NCBI RefSeq assembly: GCF_902459465.1
Contig: NC_047065.1
Span: 17,874,204-17,938,203 of the forward strand
DNA from: Asterias rubens
Taxonomy: Eukaryota; Echinodermata; Asteroidea; Forcipulatida; Asteriidae
DNA length: 64,000 nt
Reading direction: 5' to 3'
The position numbers were made by a program, and so were the translations under genes. Below the pieces are notes generated by a model. It was not told where the DNA came from. It saw only the letters and a program-made list of their open reading frames with translations, and did not search any database. Shown here piece after piece: positions 46,701 to 54,817 of the stretch; position 1 is the first letter of the stretch, and each line of letters begins with the position of its first letter.

Positions 46701-48411
46701 AAAAACACATAGTATGTAATGGTGTAAATCCAAACAAGCAAACATTCCTTCATTCATTCAAACTGATATAATTTGATTTCCATACTTCATGAAAACAGAG
46801 TACAAACTTGTCATATATCCAGGCCTTGCAGTAACCATACAGCAAGGACACCCACGATACACAAAGAGCGGTTGCCATGATGCCCTGTGCTTTTACTTAA
46901 CTTGCAGTAACCATACAGCAAGGACACCCACGATACACAAAGAGCGGTTGCCATGATAAGGACACCCACGATACACAAAGAGCGGTTGCCATGATAAGGA
47001 CACCCACGATACACAAAGAGCGGTTGCCATGATGCCCTGTGCTTTTACTTAACTTGCAGTAACCATACAGCAAGGACACCCACGATACACAAAGAGCGGT
47101 TGCCATGATGCCCTGTGCTTTTACTTAACTTGCAGTAACCATACAGCAAGGACACCCACGATACACAAAGAGCGGTTGCCATGATGCCCTGTGCTTTTAC
47201 TTAACTTTACCCATAGACGTGCCCCTTTCCAGAGGGAAATTGTTGTGCCCCTTCAAGATTGGTTTACCCCCATAACCCCTCCCCTCCAGGTTCAACATCA
47301 TTGATTGTGTTCAGTTCTTAGATGAGATCAAATCATTCCTTTTGTGTTTCGAGTGACAAAGTCTCAGGACCAATCTTCAGGGTGCAGTGTACAAGTTATG
47401 ACTCGATGCTTTAATTAGAACAAATCAATTATCTCTGAAGTTTCTTTTATTTTCTATATATTTTTGACAGACTAGCATACTTTGGTTAGCAGAGCAGGTC
47501 TGCTCCCCCTCATGCTAGTCTTGGTTCAAGCATGGTTCAAGACACTCCTGTTATTTATTATCAACATGCAATATACACTTCTGCTGTTTATTTCCCTAAC
47601 CAATAGAGTTGCAAATAGATGGCGCTATCAACCACAAACCACTATTCGCCGGGGATAACCACTCTATGATAGTAGTCTCTGGTGAGAGTGCCCTCTTGTG
47701 CCGATTGATCTTTGGAAAAACAGGAGGGTCTTGAACCATACCCTTGGTCCTGTATTCTGCTGTGTGGTATACTCACCTCCATCCAAGTACGTCAACCTCT
47801 GAAGATGACTCGGAACTCCAGTCACAAACTCCATCCTAGCTTTAAGAGCCCTAACCTACAACAACAAGTAAATTAATCAAGAATTACACATCAGGAATGC
47901 AGATTGTTCTACAATAGTGAACTGGGGCAAATGGGTCCCTCCCCTCACAGTGCTTCTGAGAATCCCTGATTGAGCCCAATGGCTAATGTAGGACTAGGTT
48001 TCTAAAAAAATTCTGTTTTCCAATCGAAGAATGGTAAAACAAGAACATTTTTGTCTTCCAGGGATTTTTGGGTAAGGGTGATGCTTGGCCCTATCTCTAC
48101 CCACAAAGAAAAACATATTATGACTGAGGACACAAATATTACAGGTTCAAGCGAGACAAAATGTAATAGACTCATATTAATTTTTCTCTTAATTTTTCTC
48201 TTAATTGAATCTTAATTGCAATATTTGCATTCTCAGTCCAGTCCCCCCCCCCAAACAATCCTCTCACTATTCTATGATTAATGATGCTTACCTTCATTTC
48301 ATTGTAGACATCTCGAACTGGGAAAACTTCATTGGTAAAAAGTTTGACTCTAAGATCAAAATATTTGCCTCTTTGTCCCGTGACACCTCGACCTCCACTC
48401 TTCTCAGCCAT
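40753..48411 (-). CDS. ANKRD60: Ubiquitin-like and ankyrin-repeat protein (ANKRD60-like), complete, 6 exons, 465 aa
   Basis: Exons in order: 48292-48411, 47777-47855, 46416-46540, 43878-44043, 41430-41985, 40753-41104. They total 1398 nt, and all phases agree (465 codons + stop). Residues 18-85 form a ubiquitin-like fold (FDLRVKLFTNEVFPV, then VRALKARMEFVTGVPSHLQR and LTYLDGG, then HHDIVPGAVINLDVW). Ankyrin repeats cover about residues 140-235 (AFVALCIASHRGHVVLVQKL, TPNGRTALHITAAQGKNNAV, EGKSALVLAGLWGHKSCERQ). The order Ubl-then-ANK with SERR/CERQ-IFLFQW is what I recall of ANKRD60, so the name is tentative. The C-terminal 120 residues are basic, probably helical, with two KSYxxWLxxxK motifs (KKSYDDWLAQKK and EKSYETWLKEQK). 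The donor of exon 3 is weak (ACG|GTTTGT). Introns hold three minisatellites. Confidence 0.82.
41218..41418 (+). mobile_element. SINE-like element (box-B-bearing family), copy 2
   Basis: Shares ctctgtggacc.cggtttgaat, ttcagtccctacctga and catcctgttattgg, plus the taataaat end, with 15205-15410. It lies antisense in the last intron of the ankyrin gene. Its tail stops about 12 bp from the exon 5 donor, nearly the same placement as copy 1 beside CPSF1 exon 6. Confidence 0.72.
42025..43115. repeat. 57-bp minisatellite (about 19 copies) in the ankyrin-gene intron 4
   Basis: The unit is caacaacattcatccaatgc, then atgggtttacctgtgtttta, then tgtggctgcatttatagc. Copies are nearly invariant. Four, at the array ends and near 42860, carry a longer linker (ttaatgatctcattttgtaa). 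The array begins about 40 bp upstream of exon 5 (acceptor at 41985) but contains no exon sequence. The stop-free frames in it are artefacts. Confidence 0.95.
43190..43745. mobile_element. Foldback/MITE-type repeat, copy 2 (inverted relative to 17060)
   Basis: Starts with attcctattggtggagagcg, then cgtcacgtg, and ends with ctacccttttattcccttat. The whole is the reverse complement of 17060-17490, except for a 106-bp insertion at 43316-43421. It lies in the ankyrin-gene intron between exons 4 and 5. Confidence 0.78.
43316..43421. mobile_element. 106-bp MITE with 27-bp perfect inverted repeats and 9-bp target duplication, nested
   Basis: Ends TAGTCTTGGTGCAAGACATT, then TCTCGTT, and its exact complement. 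Flanked by ACTACGCGC at 43307-43315 and 43422-43430. The sister element at 17363-17385 shows the uninterrupted site (tgcgtagtatgcat), confirming insertion. A 9-bp duplication suggests a Mutator-like mobiliser (inference). A partial copy of one end is at about 50790-50834. Confidence 0.92.
44257..46013 (+). repeat. 43-bp minisatellite multiplying a tRNA box A (about 40 copies)
   Basis: The unit ttggctcagttggtagagcg, then aactgttcatgaactacaga, then cag. TGGCTCAGTTGGTAGAGC matches the tRNA D-arm/box A consensus TRGYNNARNNG. The last copy (about 45985-46013) leads into gttggttcaagtcctgctcc, a box B, so the array grew inside the head of a tRNA-derived SINE. It lies antisense in intron 3 of the ankyrin gene. 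Variants include gcgctaactg (box A shortened by mutation). Confidence 0.94.
45980..46080 (+). mobile_element. tRNA-derived SINE at the end of the box A array
   Basis: Box A (tggctcagttggcagagcg), box B (ggttcaagtcc) at 46020, then a tail gctccagtaa-T10-caaacccaaacta. The same order occurs at 46285-46395. Confidence 0.75.
46285..46395 (+). mobile_element. Second, degenerate copy of the same tRNA SINE
   Basis: Contains tggatagctaagttgataga (box A-like), ttggttaaagtcccactcca (decayed box B) and ttctttgttcaaacccaaac, then ta. It is about 270 bp from the first copy and in the same orientation. Confidence 0.7.
46824..47205. repeat. 76-bp and 38-bp tandem repeats in the ankyrin-gene intron 2
   Basis: The unit contains cttgcagtaaccatacagca, then aggacacccacgatacacaa, then agagcggttgccatgat. 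Some copies lack the gccctgtgcttttacttaa half, giving nested 38-bp repeats. Confidence 0.93.
47512..47750. mobile_element. MITE-like element with inverted ends
   Basis: ggttcaagacactcctgtt (47534-47552) and aacaggagggtcttgaacc (47719-47737) are inverted with one mismatch. A GCGCTATC-bearing core lies between them. No clear target duplication was found. Confidence 0.65.
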
Positions 48412-48624
48412 ACTAAACAGTTTACTAAACAGCAACAATTAACAAAATAAAAAGATTTAAAAAACTTCATTAGTACACTGACTGAAAATTTAAGGCCATT
48501 TCAATTACAAATGTTCACATTGTTTACAGATCAGTAGTGTTCATGTAGGAGGGGGGGGGGCATGTGCCCCACCATTATCTCATTAATTTGTTCATGCTTC
48601 AATACTCCACACATTTAAAATACA

Positions 48625-49290
48625 CAGCGAGGTGATATCAAAAAGGCTAAAAGAACATAAAGCACACGGCCGCAGAGGGGAATATGACAAATCTGCCATT
48701 GTCAAACACTCCACCGATTTAGACCATGTCATAGATTGGGATCAGGCTCGTATCATAGCACCTGAGAGACATTGGTATACAAGGCGCATAAGGGAAGCTA
48801 TCGAAATATACAGACACGACACTGTGCCACAAGATATCGGCTATTTCATCAGCCCCCAACCTACTGACACGCCTCACTACACCAGAGAGGTTTCTAACAC
48901 AATGGGCAACCCTAACAATAGCCCTGAGCCCCCCAACCACACAATCAATCAGAGCATTGATTGACCTGCAGTGGATCCACTGAACCCCTATAAATAACCC
49001 CACTCTTTATCTTCAGTCCCCTGACGATGACTAGAGCAAGCTAGTCGAAACGTTGAGACCAATTCAGAACTGCCTCCGCGGCAGTACAGTTATTACGATA
49101 CTATAAGCTAAAGTAGTAGTCCAGTCTAATTTCTACACCATCCGCCCTGGTAAAAGTTAAAAAGCAGGACAGTTCTTTTCAGAACTGAGAAGGCTCCTGA
49201 ACCTCCGATTATCTACTCCACAGCAGTAGAATAAAGCAAGACAGTTCCCTAAGAACAACTCTACCTGGCAAGTAGATACAAACATGGTGT
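48625..49290 (+). mobile_element. Penelope-like element 3' fragment with GIY-YIG endonuclease C-terminus
   Basis: The plus frame 48632-48964 encodes RLKEHKAHGRRGEYDKSAIV, a KHSTDLDHVIDW block and ERHWYTRRIREAIEIYR. This is the C-terminal part of the PLE endonuclease (the ExH..IDW and WYxRRIxEAI signature). After the stop comes the customary ccctgacgatgactagagca / agtcgaaacgttgaga motif, then a structured 3' region. It lies about 200 bp upstream of ankyrin-gene exon 1, so it is in or near that promoter. It is 5'-truncated; the RT is absent. Confidence 0.85.
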
Positions 49291-50405
49291 TACCGCAATA
49301 TCCATTTATTTTAATTTCATATAAATATAATATTAAATTATTAAAAAATGTTACTTACATTTTACAAAAATAGTGGCAATCAAGTATTATTATTCAAATC
49401 CTAATCCTAAAAAATGTATTGGTACACAAAACAACTGAAGGTGAAGCGTCACTCACTGATGTAATGTACATCCTCTACAGTCTGACTCTCTCTGAGCTAG
49501 TCTACTAAAGTACTATATGGGAGCACTTACAACGTACTACACAGCTGGACAGCCCCAAAATAAATATGATCTACCCAGTGCTGGCCTCATTGCTAGTCAT
49601 GACACTGAATCAATGAGAGCCAAGCCCAAGGTTACATATGCAACATGCGGCAGCAGGCAGTAGGCAGGAACGGCTAGCTAGCGAGCAACTCGACAAACAA
49701 ACTAACCGTAAATAATGTCAATGCGGCATATGCTTAACTTTATCAAATTAAAGCTCAATTCATTCGAGAATTCGGGGCTGTTTTCTCCCGTGCTACACGT
49801 CTTCCAAAGTTAGAATCACTTATTTTAAAACGTTCTATATAAGCAGCAAGCAGCAAATAGTGAATTTTTCCATGCTCAATATGGAATACTTACAGTTAAT
49901 CAAACATCGATTTAATTCCAGTGAAATCGTTTTAATTTATCCGGGCCGTGTTAGAGCGTTGTCACTGTGGGGTGGACAGATAGCAACAAATTAATTATGC
50001 TAAAAGAAACACATACGGCTGTTGCATGTTTGTCATGTTTCCTGAGTCCAACCGGCTTGAAGTAAACAGCCGTACATTAACACAAGTTTCTGAAATTTAT
50101 GTTGTTTTGTGACTTGTATTGTTTGCTGTTGTTTTCCACTCAAAAACTAATATTGAGACTTAGTGGTAAAAGGGTATTCATGATGAAAACGGAATGCTTC
50201 CTTTCCAAAATTAAGAAAGTAAAAAGCCTTGTCAAATTGTCTAAAGGTTAACGGTGAAGAACAGAATAGTATGGTAACCTGCCAATACACCCATTATATG
50301 GTGCATATAACAAACGGAGACTAGACCAGACTTGTGTAACGCAGTTGTAACGAAATTTTTGCCGATATCAAGAGAGCAACCCTGCGTAAAAAAGACGATT
50401 CAACG
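49291..50405. promoter_or_regulatory. Divergent intergenic region between ANKRD60-like gene and NDUFV2
   Basis: Together with the PLE fragment it spans the 2.0 kb between the two start codons. It is AT-rich, with no motif I can assign and no gene seen. Confidence 0.45.
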
Positions 50406-53400
50406 ATGTTCACTTTGCCTGTAAGATTGCTCATGAGGACTGTGGTAAGACAAAAAGCTTTGTTTTGTTTATATGATCTGATATAGGCTCCAGCCTTGAA
50501 AAAAAGGCTATACCGTTAACCAAAATTGTACACAACATTGGATTCCAATTTGGATGGATAGGAATACGTTGCATCAGTTACGGGAAAATAAATTACTCAT
50601 TGATGTCAATGTTAGTTGCGATAATGTAACCCTCCTGCTGACGACGTACTTACTTGGTATACTTACCTGTATGTATACTTACTTTAAATGGTTAAAAACG
50701 TACAATTTCGACAGCTAGTCAGCAGATTTGCTCCATTTACTGCAAAAACTGTGCACGCTTGTAATGAACGAATGTTAGCGGGCACTCCGCGGTGTGCGTG
50801 AAAGGAAAACGAGAAACGTCTTGCACCAAGACTACTCGGCAGGCCGTCAAATCAGTTGGATGGTACCTGCGGTTCAGGGCTTGGTGACCAAAAAATAAAG
50901 CGTTGTCGTTGAACATATCGGGAAGTCACAAAATGAGAAAATGGCCGTGAGACATATCAACCTGGGACATTTTGTGACTGTTTTGCTCCGGGATCTGGTA
51001 AGTTTTGGTACTTTTTGTCAAAATATTTTCTCAATGGTGTTTCAATGTTATTCATTAGATATTGAGGATTAAGGTCATGTTCATAGAATTTGTGTCACGA
51101 TTTTCAATAGTGGTAAAAACTGAGCAAATCTGTTGACTAGCTGTTGAAATTATACGTTTTTAACCATTTCGCCATGCACCGATTGCGTATAATTCGTAAC
51201 CCTCTGGCTACGCCGTCGGCAGGAGGGTACCGTTATCTTTGGAAAACGTTATTTTTGGAAAATGTTTGTATTATAATTAATCCTGCCACCACTTTTTCAC
51301 TCATAAGTCACATGTAGCAAAAGGAAATCAACCGGTAGCGCAGCACTATCAAACGATCACGCTGCACTACATGTATTGTAATTAGTTGCGATAGCGTAAG
51401 CCTCCTTCCGACGGCCGCCAGGCCGGAGGGTTTGAGGTTCTCTTGAGCGGCAAACGACAATCTGGTCCAACCAAAACGTATAATTTCGACAGCTAGTCAC
51501 CAGAATTGCCCCATTTATACAACTTTCGAAAATCCTGGCACAAATTCTAAGGGCACGATCTTGATCCTCAATGTCTAATGAATCCTTTGATAACACTCTA
51601 AACACCATTGAAGAAATATTTTGAAGACAAAGGACAAAAACTTACTGATTACGCGATGGTTTTGGACACAATCCCCCGCAGGAGAGAATTGCCTTTCCCT
51701 TTCACACCGTCTTGTCTCGCATTGACCGATCGCGCAATCACATTTGACTCATGTTATTTCAGAAACTACCAAATGAGCAATTTTGACAATTTTTGTCAGA
51801 CTAGCCACCAGATTTGCCAAATGTTTAGCACTTTTAAAAATCATGTTATAATTTTTTACCTGGATTTTAATGTATTTCATGTATTTTGAGCAGGTCATTT
51901 CTAATAGATGTAGTTGAACTCTTGTTTATTTCTAGGCATGTCAAACGAGGGCGCTACACAGAGCCACACCAGCAGCTGGAGGGCATGGACTCTCTGTTGT
52001 AAGTTATCAAATGAAGATCAGCCAAGATCATAAATAAACTGGGTTCCCACAAAGATTGCTTTCTACATGTCTTCTCTCAAGTTTGTTGGATGCACGTGAC
52101 ACTTACCCAGTCCATTATAAATGTTAAGAATTCTCTAATCGCACAAAGAGTAGTTGTGTATTACATGGTGCTAATGTGTTAAGCCTTTCACACTGCTTAT
52201 TTTTAAAATGCACTGGACACGACATTTTTGCTAATTACTCAACATATTAGCATAAAAACTTACCTGGTAACGAGCAATGGAGAGCGTTGATCATATGTTG
52301 ATAATATAAAACATTTTGGGGAACTGCTCGCTCTGTAATAAAATGGTTTTTGGGAAAGAGGTAATTCCCCCGAAAAATATTTGAATCTGAGAAAGACTTC
52401 AGACCTAAAGCCTTTCTTGGGCATCTAAAAAGTCACCAGATTTGTGCTACAAATGTGTTTTTCTTGTTATTGTTTTCTTGCAACTTCGATGACCAATTGA
52501 GCCCAAACTTTTGCAGGTTTGTTAATTTATTCTATGTTGAAATGCACCAAGTGAGAATACTGATCTTTGACAGTAATACCAAATGTGTCCAGCGCCTGCC
52601 TTCAATGCAATTTTAATGTGCCTTAAAACTTCAGATTTTTTACTCATACTTTTGCCATACTTTATTGTTACCAAAACATACTGTAATTTGTCAGGGTTTT
52701 GACACAATGAACTACATTGCACTGCCACACTTTGTTGTGCACTGTTTATATTTTACTTTTTTCCCCAACACATGATATGGCCGAGCAGTCTAGTTCACCG
52801 GACCCAAGCTGTTGTGTTGTCAGCAGCAGCATCTGGGTTTAATACCTGGTCATGACACTTGTGCTCTTGAGCAAGGCACTTAACCATAATTGCTTCGTAA
52901 AAAGTTGGGAAGGTAGTGCATTTTGTTTTAACAGCTAGGCTCCGAGTGGATGGTATACCCATGCCTACATCCTTACAGAATTTGAAGGGGGCAACCCTGT
53001 TTCAGCCCCAGGAGTAGGTGGCTCCTTGTGGATGATACCCATGCCTACATCCTTACAGACTGTGAAGGGGGCAACCCTGTTTCAGCCCCAGGAGTAGGTG
53101 GCTCCTTGTGGATGATACCCATGCCTACATCCTTACAGACTGTGAAGGGGGCAACCCTGTTTCAGCCCCAGGAGTAGGTGGCTCCTTGTGGATGATACCC
53201 ATGCCTACATCCTTACAGAATTTGAAGGGGGCAACCCTGTTTCAGCCCCAGGAGTAGGTGGCTCCTTGTGGATGATACCCATGCCTACATCCTTACAGAC
53301 TGTGAAGGGGGCAACCCTGTTTCAGCCCCAGGAGTAGGTGGCTCCTTGTGGATGATACCCATGCCTACTGTACATCCTTACAGACTGTGAAGGGGGTAAC

Positions 53401-54771
53401 CCTGTTTCAGCCCCAGGAGTAGGTGGCTCCTAGTGGATGATACCCATGCCTACATCCTTACAGACTGTGAAGGGGGTAACCCTGTTTCAGCCCTAGGAGT
53501 AGGTGGCTCCTAGTGGATGATACCCATGCCTACATCCTTACAGACTGTGACGGGGGTAACCCTGTTTCAGCCCCAGGAGTAGGTGGCTCCTAGTGGATGA
53601 TACCCATGCCTACATCCTTACAGACTGTGAATGGGTTTCAACCGTGTGTCAGCCTCAGGAGTAGGTGGCAAAGTGCCCCTGGTGACAGTTGATTTGGGTC
53701 ACTAGCCCAAATTAGTTAAGTGAAGCCCTCACCTTGATGTCATGTGAGCAAATCTCTCATAAAAAAACAAAAAGGTGTCAACCAGATTGTCAAATCTGTA
53801 CTTTACTCATGGGGCTAGAGTATACTTTGGACAGGCGTAAGTGTGGTTGAGACTGATACTCAAGTTTAGGCATGCCATGTTAGACCATTTGAGAAATAGT
53901 CTACAGGGTAAGTTACAATAACACTCCAGAATGTATCACAAAGGAATGTCCCCATCAATGCATAACCCCCAATTAATGTTCTAATTATTGGGTTTTGAAT
54001 AACTTTTTTGTTTTCTCATTTTTAATGTTTTCTGATAGCATCGAGATACACCAGAGAACAACCCAGACACTCCTTTTGAGTTTACTCCAGAAAACATGAA
54101 GGTAGGTTTGTAACTAGGACTGTATGATGAAAGCACTTTGTAGCTCACAAACTATGCCCAAAGTCATGACCTGGCTTAACGTCAAAATACTTCTGTTACT
54201 TTCTCCAGTTTTTGCTTACAGGATTGTGAATTTTTTTTTGCACTAGTTGTGTAATGAAAACTACATGCATACGAGCAGAAATTCTTTACTTACAGAAAAG
54301 CCATGCAGCATTTCTGCTGATCAGCTGATCTCTTCTTTAAAGTGACTAATGATGCCAAAGAAAACTTTAAAAAATTGTACAAAGTTATGTGTGTTTGGAT
54401 GTTATCCTTTGTTTTTTTAACTGAAACTTTGAAACACATTGTAAGGACAAGCTTACACAGATGTCACAGTAATATCCACTGTAAAAAAAAAAAGCTGCTC
54501 CTGCCCTGTGGAATAAGCTCCCTGTCACACTTCGCAAAATAACATCACTCGATAACCTCAAGAGGGAATTGAAGTCGCACTTGATTACATAGACTTACAT
54601 TGGGTTTAATTTAAGTATAAGTTAACAATATCCATCATTTTAATTTTGTATGATGTTTCCTTTTTGTTTAGGCGTCTTGTTTTCTGGAGAAGTGCGCATT
54701 ATTAATCCATATTATTAGGTGTTCGGACTCAAGTCCGAAACACCTCTTGTTTTTGTTCGTTTTTTTTTTTT

Positions 54772-54817
<46 letters not shown>

